Assembly: GCA_027483535.1 (NCBI GenBank)
Contig: JAIXUN010000002.1
Span: forward strand, 682,001-746,000
Direction: 5' to 3'
Source: a bacterium
GTDB lineage: Bacteria > Armatimonadota > Fimbriimonadia > Fimbriimonadales > Fimbriimonadaceae
DNA: 64,000 bases
Position numbers and translations under genes: made by a program. The notes under the pieces are model-generated. The model was not told the DNA's origin. It did not search any database and was given only the letters and a program-made list of their open reading frames with translations. Positions 47,471-55,746 of the stretch are shown here, piece after piece (the stretch's first letter is position 1; every line of letters starts with the position of its first letter).

Positions 47471-48736
47471 GTGCCAACACGTCAACAGCTTCAAGATTGG
47501 GATCGAACCGATGCGCTGGCATCGTTTCGGTCCCAATTCGGTTTTGGAACCGAGCCGAACCTTGTTTACTGCAAGGGGAATAGCCTTGGTCGAATGCCCT
47601 TGGTGGCTAAAACGGCGGTGGAACAAGAACTTGCTCGGTGGGAAGATCGGGTGGTCCGGGGCTGGAACGAGGGTTGGTACACCTTGCCTCAGAAAATCGG
47701 TCAGCAACTAGAACCTGTCTTGGGCGCACGGCCAGGGGAGGTCATCGGCTGCGATTCCACTTCGGTCAACTTATATAAAACCGCCTTCGCCGCATTAGAA
47801 GCCGCTGTTGCCCATAACCCCGGGCGAGTAAACATTGTTTCGGACGCGCACAATTTTCCAAGCGACCTTTACGTCCTTGCCGAGGTGGCTCTGCAGTTTG
47901 GGGGAAGGCTCACAATCGTGCCCGAATCCACCCCGCAAACCATCGACTCCGCGGATCTTCTTGCCGCCACCGACGAAACCACGGCGCTGGTTTCTTACAG
48001 CCACGTCTCCTATCGAAGTGGACAGGTTCACGATTCTCAAACCATCGTAGCCGAAGCACATAAGAAAGGCGCCCGAGTCCTTTTGGACCTCAGCCACGCT
48101 GCAGGCTCGGTCGAGCTGAATCTCCACGATTGGGATGTCGATTACGCAATCGGTTGCGGCTACAAATACCTCAATGGCGGACCAGGTGCTCCGGCGTTCT
48201 TATTTGTTCATACCGGTCTGCAAAACGAATCTAAAATCGCGATTCCAGGCTGGTTTGGTCACGCCCAACCCTTTCAGTTTGACGAGACGTATTCGCCCGC
48301 TGAGGGGATCGACCGATTCCTTGCCGGGACCCCTCCCATCCTCTCGATCGCCGCATTGAGCGCCTCACTTGAGTTAGTGAATCAGGCGGGGATAAGCGCC
48401 ATTGCGGCAAAGGGAAGGGCCCTCACCTCGGCGTTCATCGAACTGCTAGAGCCTCTCATCGAGATGGGCCGAATCGAACTTCTCAGCCCAGCCCTAGCTG
48501 AACAAAGGGGGGCGCATGTCGCTATTCTTTGTCCGAACGCATATCAAGTGGCTCAAGCTCTTATCGAAGGGCACGGGGTAGTCGTGGACTTCCGCCGTCC
48601 AGACGCGTTGAGATTCGGATTTAGCCCGCTCTACACCCGATTCGAAGACGTGTATCTTGCCGCAGAAGCCCTGGCCAAGGTGTTACAGAACAACGAATGG
48701 GAGGAGTACGGTCAAGAAATGAAGCCCGTCACCTAG
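47471..48736 (+). CDS. kynU: Kynureninase
   Basis: VYCKGNSLGRMPLVAKTAVEQELARWEDRVVRGWNEGWYTLPQKIG; VIGCDSTSVNLYKTAFAAL; DWDVDYAIGCGYKYLNGGPGAPAFLFVH; GHAQPFQFDETYSPAEGIDRFLAGTPPILS. GTG start. Confidence 0.94.
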   Translation: MPTRQQLQDWDRTDALASFRSQFGFGTEPNLVYCKGNSLGRMPLVAKTAVEQELARWEDRVVRGWNEGWYTLPQKIGQQLEPVLGARPGEVIGCDSTSVNLYKTAFAALEAAVAHNPGRVNIVSDAHNFPSDLYVLAEVALQFGGRLTIVPESTPQTIDSADLLAATDETTALVSYSHVSYRSGQVHDSQTIVAEAHKKGARVLLDLSHAAGSVELNLHDWDVDYAIGCGYKYLNGGPGAPAFLFVHTGLQNESKIAIPGWFGHAQPFQFDETYSPAEGIDRFLAGTPPILSIAALSASLELVNQAGISAIAAKGRALTSAFIELLEPLIEMGRIELLSPALAEQRGAHVAILCPNAYQVAQALIEGHGVVVDFRRPDALRFGFSPLYTRFEDVYLAAEALAKVLQNNEWEEYGQEMKPVT

Positions 48737-48743
48737 GAAGGCG

Positions 48744-49502
48744 TTACTCCTTGGTGGCCCACCACTTCTGAATAGCCTCTTCCCACGAACCGGAGTAGAA
48801 CCGCTCGACGTAGCCACTCATAGCTGCTTCGCTATCCGCGTAATGAGCGCGCAGGGCGGCCTCATCGCAACCCATCCACGCCTCCCAAGCGGCAAGACCC
48901 TTCGCCAAGATCTCCGCGCCGACCTCCGCCGTCGCCTCGCGGGGGTCTTTCCCAAGCAGTGCGGTTTCCTTAGAAATCTTTGAAGGGTCGTAGCTCTCTA
49001 GGCGCGCCGAACCCGGAAAGAGGGCAAGATACTGCGCCGCTTCCCAGTAGCCCGCGTGATCCAGAAGGTCACCGTCGCCGATCGGTTCCAAGGGGGTGGC
49101 GACATGGACCACCAAGCCTTTGTCCAAGGCTCTCAGAGCCCCCCGATACCATTCGATGAGGTGTCCCTGAGCATAGTGCCCTGTGACGACCAGCATCTTT
49201 TTGAACCCAACCTTAAGGAGCCCCTCGAGCCAAGAATCGATCAACTGAACGTACAAGCCCGAAGGAATCTCCGAAGAAACCGGATGCGGTAGAGCGGTCA
49301 TCGCGTTCCACTGGGTGGGATACAAAACCCCATCTACCCGTTCGGCCAGCCGGCAAGCAAACTCCTGAGCGATCGATCCATCCAGCCCGACCGGAAGGTG
49401 CGCGCCGTGCCACTCAATGATCCCAATTGAGAAAACGGCGGGTCGACCCTCTTGGGCTGCCCGAAGGATCTCTTCCGGAAAGGCGAACTCGGCGCGAAGC
49501 AT
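48744..49502 (-). CDS. Creatininase family amidohydrolase
   Basis: VFSIGIIEWHGAHLPVGLDGSIAQEFACRLAERVDGVLYP; MLVVTGHYAQGHLIEWYRGALRAL. Confidence 0.82.
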   Translation of the reverse strand: MLRAEFAFPEEILRAAQEGRPAVFSIGIIEWHGAHLPVGLDGSIAQEFACRLAERVDGVLYPTQWNAMTALPHPVSSEIPSGLYVQLIDSWLEGLLKVGFKKMLVVTGHYAQGHLIEWYRGALRALDKGLVVHVATPLEPIGDGDLLDHAGYWEAAQYLALFPGSARLESYDPSKISKETALLGKDPREATAEVGAEILAKGLAAWEAWMGCDEAALRAHYADSEAAMSGYVERFYSGSWEEAIQKWWATKE

Positions 49503-49597
49503 GGGCAGTGTTTACCGCAATCACCCCACGAGACCAAGCCGAACCGTTATCCTAATCAACGATTCACGCGCGCGGCAATCGCCCGTGCCCTCAAGAC

Positions 49598-50908
49598 ATG
49601 CGACGAAGCATTCTTCTCTGTTCGATCATCGGCCTTCTCACCGGTTGCGCGGGACCATCTGCAAAGCCGACCCTCCGAATCTCCACCTGGGGGCAGGCAG
49701 GCGATGACAGCGATTACGACCGCCTGGTGGAATCCATCTATGAGGATTTCGAGAAGGTCGCGGCCCGAGAAGGGAAGCAGATCGATGTTCGGGTCGAAAA
49801 GATGCCCGCCGAATACGTTCCAAAAATGGTGCTGGCCCACATCGCCGGGGTCACTCCAGATGTGGTCACGCTAGACGCCTCTAGCAGCGCTCTCTTTGTG
49901 AACAACGGCATGCTCAAAGATCTTTCGCCTTACCTAAGGCAAGAGCCAGAGTTTCTAGAGCAGTTCTTCCCCAACACCCTCCAAACCGCCAAACGGGGCG
50001 ACAAAGTGTTCGCGATCCCCACCGATTTCACCCCGATGGTGGTGATGCTCAATAAGCGACACTTCGAGGAAGCGGGTATCGCTCTACCCAAGCACGGCTG
50101 GACCTGGGACGACTTTCTCCGCATCAGCAAATCCCTCACCGTTCGAGACAAATCAAAACGCAGATACGGATTTCTCCTCACTACCTGGATGCCAGGTTGG
50201 GTGATGTGGCTCTGGAATGGAGGCGGGGAAGTGCTGGACGAGGCGAACCTAAAGGCCACGGGCACACTGGACAGCCCACAAAACATCGCTACCCTCGCCT
50301 TTTTGAAAAGTCTGGTGACCGAACACAAAGTGGCACCCGCTCTCAGTCAAATCCAGGCCTCAGGTGTAGATCTCTTTGCTGCGGGACAAGCTTCTATGCA
50401 GGTCACCGGACACTGGGCGTTGGTCGGCTTTCCCAAAGAACGGAAGGCAGATAACCCAAATGCCCCAACGCTGGACGACATCAGTGTGATGGAACTTCCC
50501 ATCCGTCCCGGTCGAACCGGTCCCTCGAGAACCGTTTTCTATGCCGCGGGCACCGGAATCTCCTCCGCGTGCAAAGATCCCGACCTCGCATGGCAATACA
50601 TTCGCTATTGGGCTTCTCAAGCTAACCAAACCCGATACAACTCGTCTGGAATCGCCATTAGCGCCCGCAAAGACGTTGCCGAAGCGAGGCTTCGAGGTCC
50701 GTTGGGAAGATTGGAGCGCGAGTTTCAGCGAATAGGCCCGCTCGCCGAGCCCCCAATCGGGAGCCGAGTTGAAGGGTACGAGTCGGTAGAAAACGCGGGT
50801 CGAGAGGCGATGGAATCGGTCCTCAGCGGATCTCGAACCCCGGAAGAAGCGCTCAAGATCGCGGCGGCACGGATCGATCGGGAATTTGCGAAGGAGCCAA
50901 GAAAGTGA
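49598..50908 (+). CDS. CUT1-type sugar ABC transporter substrate-binding lipoprotein
   Basis: Lipobox LLTGCAG; IDVRVEKMPAEYVPKMVLAHIAGVTPDVVTLDASSSALFVNNGMLKDLSPYL; LYNGG/LWNGGGEVLDE. Confidence 0.87.
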   Translation: MRRSILLCSIIGLLTGCAGPSAKPTLRISTWGQAGDDSDYDRLVESIYEDFEKVAAREGKQIDVRVEKMPAEYVPKMVLAHIAGVTPDVVTLDASSSALFVNNGMLKDLSPYLRQEPEFLEQFFPNTLQTAKRGDKVFAIPTDFTPMVVMLNKRHFEEAGIALPKHGWTWDDFLRISKSLTVRDKSKRRYGFLLTTWMPGWVMWLWNGGGEVLDEANLKATGTLDSPQNIATLAFLKSLVTEHKVAPALSQIQASGVDLFAAGQASMQVTGHWALVGFPKERKADNPNAPTLDDISVMELPIRPGRTGPSRTVFYAAGTGISSACKDPDLAWQYIRYWASQANQTRYNSSGIAISARKDVAEARLRGPLGRLEREFQRIGPLAEPPIGSRVEGYESVENAGREAMESVLSGSRTPEEALKIAAARIDREFAKEPRK

Positions 50909-51798
50909 GCTCCGCCGCCGCCCGAAAAGAAGCCCGAACCGCTTGGCTGTTCCTAGCCCCGGCTTTCGTGCATCTCATCTGTTTCGCGCTCTTGCCAATC
51001 GCGGTCGCGTTTGGAATCTCGTTCTTCCGGTGGAAACTGTATCGCCCCAATCCTGAGTTCGTCGGGTTCGGCAATTACTTTTCCGCGCTGTCTGATCCCA
51101 CCTTCGGCAACGCCATGTGGAACTCGGCACGGTTTGCCCTGGTGAGCGTTCCGGCCGGAATGATCGTGGCGATAGGCGTGGCGATTCTGCTTGCCGGCAA
51201 GATTCGCGGAAGTGCGATCTACCGCACGCTCTACTATCTGCCCAGCATCTCCTCCGGAGTGGCGCTGGCGATGATCTGGATCTACGTTTTTCTTCCAGAA
51301 ACCGGGCTCATCAACACTGCGTCCAAACTGTTCGGCATTCCCGATACGGACTTTCTTGGCAAGAAAGAGTGGGCGATGTGGGCGCTCTGCTTCATGAGCG
51401 TTTGGACCGGTCTAGGACCCAAAATGCTGCTCTACTTGGCAGGCATTCTTGGAGTCCCGCCCAGCCTTTACGAAGCCGCCATGCTAGATGGAGCAACCGG
51501 GTGGCAAGCGTTTCGGTCCATCACGCTGCCCATGTTGGTGCCGACCTCGTTATTCGTGCTGGTGACCTCCACTATTGGCTCCTTGCAGGTGTTCACGCCC
51601 GTTTACATGATGACGAAGGGCGGACCCGAGGGCTCCACCGAGGTGGTGGGCTATCACCTCTACAACGAGGCTTGGATTCAGTTCAACACCGGGCTAGCCT
51701 CGGCAAAATCGTTTCTGCTTCTTCTGGTGATCGTTGTGATCTCGGTGTTTCAGTTCCGGTTGATGAAATCAGGCATGGAGGGCGCACGTGAGGGATAA
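50905..51798 (+). CDS. Sugar ABC transporter permease (MalF/UgpA-like)
   Basis: AWLFLAPAFVHLICFALLPIAVAFGISFFRW; EAAMLDGATGWQAFRSITLPML. Confidence 0.92.
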   Translation: MSSAAARKEARTAWLFLAPAFVHLICFALLPIAVAFGISFFRWKLYRPNPEFVGFGNYFSALSDPTFGNAMWNSARFALVSVPAGMIVAIGVAILLAGKIRGSAIYRTLYYLPSISSGVALAMIWIYVFLPETGLINTASKLFGIPDTDFLGKKEWAMWALCFMSVWTGLGPKMLLYLAGILGVPPSLYEAAMLDGATGWQAFRSITLPMLVPTSLFVLVTSTIGSLQVFTPVYMMTKGGPEGSTEVVGYHLYNEAWIQFNTGLASAKSFLLLLVIVVISVFQFRLMKSGMEGAREG

Positions 51799-52627
51799 GC
51801 CGCTTGAAATCCTGAAGGGGACTCTCGCTCACATGGCTCTCATCGGGCTGGCGATCGCCCTCATGGCGCCGTTTGTGTGGATGGTTTTGGTCTCGCTCCA
51901 CCCTTCCCGAAGCCCTATTCCCGATATCGGCAAACTCGTTCCCAGCCAACCCGAATGGGATAACTATCGCAAGGTTCTGTTCAACCCGGCGATGCCTGTC
52001 GCGAGGTTTTTCTGGAACAGCCTGATCGTTGCCATCGCGGTGGTTTTGGGCCAGCTTTTCACCGCTAGCATGGCGGCTTATGCTCTTGCTAGGTTGAACT
52101 TCAAGGGTCGAGAGACCGTCTTTTCGCTCTTTGTTGGCTCCATGATGTTCGCTGGCCTGGTGCTACAAATCCCCGTCTATCTCCTCATCCGATCGTTCGG
52201 CTGGCTAGATTCCTACGCCGCGCTGATCGTCCCCGGAATCGGCTCTGCCTTCTCGGTCTTTCTTCTCCGACAGTTCTTCCTCTCCATCCCTATGGAACTC
52301 AGCGAAGCCGCCCGGCTAGACGGTGCCACCGACTTTCAAATTTATTCTCGAATCATTCTGCCGCTCGGGAAGGCATCGCTGGCAACGGCGGGTGCGTTCA
52401 CCTTCTTTGGCACTTGGACCGATTTTTTCGGACCGATGCTAGTCACCAACTCCACCGAAATGCGCACGCTCGAAGTGGGTCTGTCTGTTTACAAGAACTC
52501 GTACGGTGGCACCAACTGGCCCCTGCAAATGACCGCCGCCGTGGTGGTGATGATCCCGCTGGTCGCGGTGTTCCTCGCGCTGCAACGTTACTTTGTTCGA
52601 GGCGTGTTGTTAGGTGCAGGCAAGTAA
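51788..52627 (+). CDS. Carbohydrate ABC transporter permease (MalG/UgpE-like)
   Basis: LMAPFVWMVLVSLHPS; SEAARLDGATDFQIYSRIILPLGKASLATAGAFTFFGTWTDFFGPM. Confidence 0.92.
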   Translation: MRDKPLEILKGTLAHMALIGLAIALMAPFVWMVLVSLHPSRSPIPDIGKLVPSQPEWDNYRKVLFNPAMPVARFFWNSLIVAIAVVLGQLFTASMAAYALARLNFKGRETVFSLFVGSMMFAGLVLQIPVYLLIRSFGWLDSYAALIVPGIGSAFSVFLLRQFFLSIPMELSEAARLDGATDFQIYSRIILPLGKASLATAGAFTFFGTWTDFFGPMLVTNSTEMRTLEVGLSVYKNSYGGTNWPLQMTAAVVVMIPLVAVFLALQRYFVRGVLLGAGK

Positions 52628-53679
52628 GCCTCCCACGGCTTTGGAGCGCCCCGAGGATCTTCTTCGGGGGCCTCTTCGCGGAGTGGCAATTGACCCTTCG
52701 CAAAGAAGAGATCCTTCGTAGATGACGGATTTTCGACCAAGATTTCTTCGGTGATTTTCGTGCCGTGCGCGGTCTCAATCTGAAACCAGTAGAAGGTCCT
52801 TTTCACGTCGCTGTTGCTCGCCTGGAAAGTGAACGCCTTGATCTGTCCGTAAGGCTCTCCAAAGATGAACGTTTCGCCGAGAGCGATGCCCAGCCCACCT
52901 TTGCCGACGACGAGGTCGAGGGTAGGAACCTTCTTACTGCGCACGAGCCAGGTCGCAATTCCGAACGGAATCAGGAGAGTAAGGTAAGCGAGGGCGGGCA
53001 CTCGGTTCAGCGTGAGAACGGGAAAAGCGATGCAAGTGAGAATGAAAAGCGCGGTCGAGAGCAGCGTCAGCTTTCGAGCGAAAATTGCCGACCAAAGTTC
53101 TTTGACCGGGAATCGTCCAACCTCCTCCCCGATGGCTGAACTCATTTTTCCCTGCCACTCAGCGGGCAGGGTGGCCTTAGAGCGATCACCTAGGCTGCAA
53201 ACGAGGTCTTTCAGAAAGGTGTCTTTGCGCAGGGGAACGGGTAGGGACTCTTCCAAGACCGACAGAAACTTAGCCTTCTTTTCCGCTTCGTCTGAGCCCT
53301 TGGCAAACTCAAACCTTTCAATCTTTCCGGAGACAACCTCTAGTTCGAGAACCCCTTGGATGATCTCCGCTCGGCGCACTGATGCAAGTTCGACGCTACG
53401 TGTGGAGTGCGCAAAGCGATGGTAGAAGACGCCGTCACTAATGGCATACCGGCGTCGGAAGTCGAGCAAATAAACGAACAGGAAAATCGCTAAGTGAAAG
53501 GCGATGATGCAAGCAACGCCTGCTAAAAATGGCTTGCTCGCCGATATAAGATTCGTCAACCGCAATACGACCATCGAAGCGAGAATCGTCGCTATAGGTA
53601 GGAATTGCCATTCCCAAATTTCAAACTTCGCCTCGGGATCCTTAGGCAGCTGTGCTTTTCCGAGGGGCGCCAATCTCAT
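52588..53679 (-). CDS. Membrane protein of unknown function (possible bacterial PH-like domain)
   Basis: 363 aa; TM pairs and RRYAISDGVFYHRFAHSTRSVELASVRRAEIIQGVLELEVVSGKIERFEF; 3' end overlaps the convergent permease by 40 nt. Confidence 0.6.
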   Translation of the reverse strand: MRLAPLGKAQLPKDPEAKFEIWEWQFLPIATILASMVVLRLTNLISASKPFLAGVACIIAFHLAIFLFVYLLDFRRRYAISDGVFYHRFAHSTRSVELASVRRAEIIQGVLELEVVSGKIERFEFAKGSDEAEKKAKFLSVLEESLPVPLRKDTFLKDLVCSLGDRSKATLPAEWQGKMSSAIGEEVGRFPVKELWSAIFARKLTLLSTALFILTCIAFPVLTLNRVPALAYLTLLIPFGIATWLVRSKKVPTLDLVVGKGGLGIALGETFIFGEPYGQIKAFTFQASNSDVKRTFYWFQIETAHGTKITEEILVENPSSTKDLFFAKGQLPLREEAPEEDPRGAPKPWEAYLPAPNNTPRTK

Positions 53680-53773
53680 TTTGACTCTCTGCCCAAATAG
53701 TACAGGGTTCTAGTCCTTCTGTGAGTTGATGGTAATCATCCTTACCAAAATATTAGGTGGAAGATTCTTTAAT

Positions 53774-53816
53774 GCAAAAAATTCCCCCTCAACCGCAGAA
53801 CGGCTGAGAGGGAACT
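53774..53816 (-). terminator. Rho-independent terminator downstream of 53839-55536
   Basis: TTCCCCCTCAACCG-CAGAA-CGGCTGAGAGGGAA imperfect 14-bp stem; minus-strand T-run (plus AAAAAA). Confidence 0.7.
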
Positions 53817-53838
53817 TCTGATCTCGGACGAGCCAGAA

Positions 53839-55536
53839 CTAGTCGAGAATGCGAATCTTGATCGCCTTCAACACGCCGTCAACAAACGATCCCTCGGCTT
53901 TCACCACTTGCGATCGCTCGCCGATGATGCCGAAGAAGTTCGACTTGGTGATCTCCTCGCCTCGCTTGTTCGTGATACGAGCATCCGAAAGAACCTCCAC
54001 CGTCAGTTTTCCATCCGGTCGAGTGAATCCTTCCGACTCTCGAACCTCCATCTTAAAGGCGCTGAGTTCGGCATTCGGTTGGGTGGTATCGCCCTTGGCT
54101 TCCGCCACAGAATCATCCTCGCCTTCCAGTTCGAGCTTGCCCGCATAGAACACGCCGTCTCGGAAGCCGCCCTTGATCTCAACTTTCTTCGAGCCTGCCG
54201 CCAGTGCCTCAAAGAAGGCAGCGGCCGAGATCGACTGGTCGTTGACACCGAAGTATTGCGCCCCTTCAACCGCTTGAACCGTCACGGCCTCACTGCCAAA
54301 GTTGAAGCCACTTGCCTCAAAGACAAAGAGCTTGAACTTCTTGAGTGAAGCGTTCGGCTCGGCGGTTTCACCCTTCGCCTCGGCATCACCCATTCCGGCT
54401 TCGCTCTCGATGTGGCAGCTCTTGGCGGTGATAGTGTTCGTCTCAGGGTTGTAAACACCCTCTACTTGCACCACGGGCTCGCTGCCAACGTTGTCAAACG
54501 CGGCAAAGAACTGGTCCTTCGTCAGAATCGCGCCTCGGCGACCCTTGAACTTGGTCGTTTCCGTGGTGGCGACGTCGACAACGTCTCCCTTCGGTACGGC
54601 GCCTCGAATGATTCGCGGTCGAATCTTGAAGGTGCCTGCGGTGGCGTTGGTGTCAAAGCCCGGACCAACGATCTTCGCTTCTTCTCGCTCGTCCTCGTCT
54701 TCGTCCTCAACCTCGGCCTTCACAACTCGGGCGACCAGTCGGCGAGTGGCAGGATCAAATGCCCCGTACACCTCTGCCTTCAGTCCGTTCACCAAGTTGC
54801 CGCCGGTTGTGGCGCCACCTTCGATGAAGATGTCGGTCTCCGAATTCGTTTCTACAACAATGTTTCCACCCGTTCGAAGGCGAAGAATGAACGTTTGGGG
54901 AGGGGTGGGTCCGCTCAGGTCAGCGATCACGCCCTTGAACTCAAAGCGCTCGTGACGATTCGGATCGTCCAAGCCGCTGCCATCGTGGCGCTTCACAACC
55001 GGAGTAACCACTCCACCCGTGACGGTCCAGTTCTTGAGGTCAAAGTCGATAACAAGTCGGTTCGGACCCGGAACGGTCAGATTCGGATCAAGCGCAAGGC
55101 CAATCCGAGACTTACCGTCCGTCGTGTCGTACGTGGCAGGGAAGTTCGCCGTCGTCGTCGCGCCTGATCCGGTCGCAACAAGGGTGACGGTCTTGTCGAG
55201 AATGACCTCGACTTTGTCGTACGTGCCCTCCGGTACTCGGCCTGGGGCGAGCAACAGGAATCGAGCGGTTCCGTCGTTCAACTGTCGCAAGTTAACGGGT
55301 AGTCCCTCAGCACTTTCAAAGACAGTTGTGGAGCTTCCGTCAGACTTCCCAAGCGATCCCTTGTACACCTTCACCCACACGCCCGAGTAATCGGGGGTGA
55401 GGTCATCGGTGATGAAAAGATCTAGTGAAGCCGTCCCAGAGGATGAGGATCCACCGCCGCACCCAAGGACGCTTAGGAGGGTTGCCATGGTTGCAACCAT
55501 CCAAAGCAGAATTGTTTTTAGATTTAACTTCTGCAT
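53839..55536 (-). CDS. Lipoprotein with DUF4382-like N-terminal and repeated DUF5666-like modules
   Basis: Lipobox SVLGCGGG; SLDLFITDDLTPDYSGVWVKVYKGSL; repeated VQVEGVYNPETNTITAKSCHIES / KVEIKGGFRDGVFYAGKLELEG / VKAEGSFVDGVLKAIKIRILD. Confidence 0.7.
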   Translation of the reverse strand: MQKLNLKTILLWMVATMATLLSVLGCGGGSSSSGTASLDLFITDDLTPDYSGVWVKVYKGSLGKSDGSSTTVFESAEGLPVNLRQLNDGTARFLLLAPGRVPEGTYDKVEVILDKTVTLVATGSGATTTANFPATYDTTDGKSRIGLALDPNLTVPGPNRLVIDFDLKNWTVTGGVVTPVVKRHDGSGLDDPNRHERFEFKGVIADLSGPTPPQTFILRLRTGGNIVVETNSETDIFIEGGATTGGNLVNGLKAEVYGAFDPATRRLVARVVKAEVEDEDEDEREEAKIVGPGFDTNATAGTFKIRPRIIRGAVPKGDVVDVATTETTKFKGRRGAILTKDQFFAAFDNVGSEPVVQVEGVYNPETNTITAKSCHIESEAGMGDAEAKGETAEPNASLKKFKLFVFEASGFNFGSEAVTVQAVEGAQYFGVNDQSISAAAFFEALAAGSKKVEIKGGFRDGVFYAGKLELEGEDDSVAEAKGDTTQPNAELSAFKMEVRESEGFTRPDGKLTVEVLSDARITNKRGEEITKSNFFGIIGERSQVVKAEGSFVDGVLKAIKIRILD

Positions 55537-55681
55537 GACGCACGGTCCCTTAGAGGCGATCAGATACAGCGACCCGTAGCACCCCTAAAGACATTGATCA
55601 GACGATCAAACTATATGTTCCTTACCGGTAAATGAAAAATACATGAAAAAAGGGACATCGCCAAAAAAGGGGGACAGAAAA

Positions 55682-55723
55682 ACAAATGGAACCCCGCTCC
55701 CACATGTCGTGAGCGGGGTTCCA
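55682..55723 (-). terminator. Rho-independent terminator downstream of the S9 peptidase
   Basis: Perfect 13-bp stem TGGAACCCCGCTC / GAGCGGGGTTCCA; minus strand continues TTTGTTTTT. Confidence 0.85.
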
Positions 55724-55746
55724 CCGGTTCTTGAACCTACAACGGG

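Noticed and set aside
52646-52672. CCCCGA...TCGGGG hairpin just after the sugar permease
   Set aside because: Lies within the opposite-strand CDS and lacks a T-tract, so it was not called a terminator.
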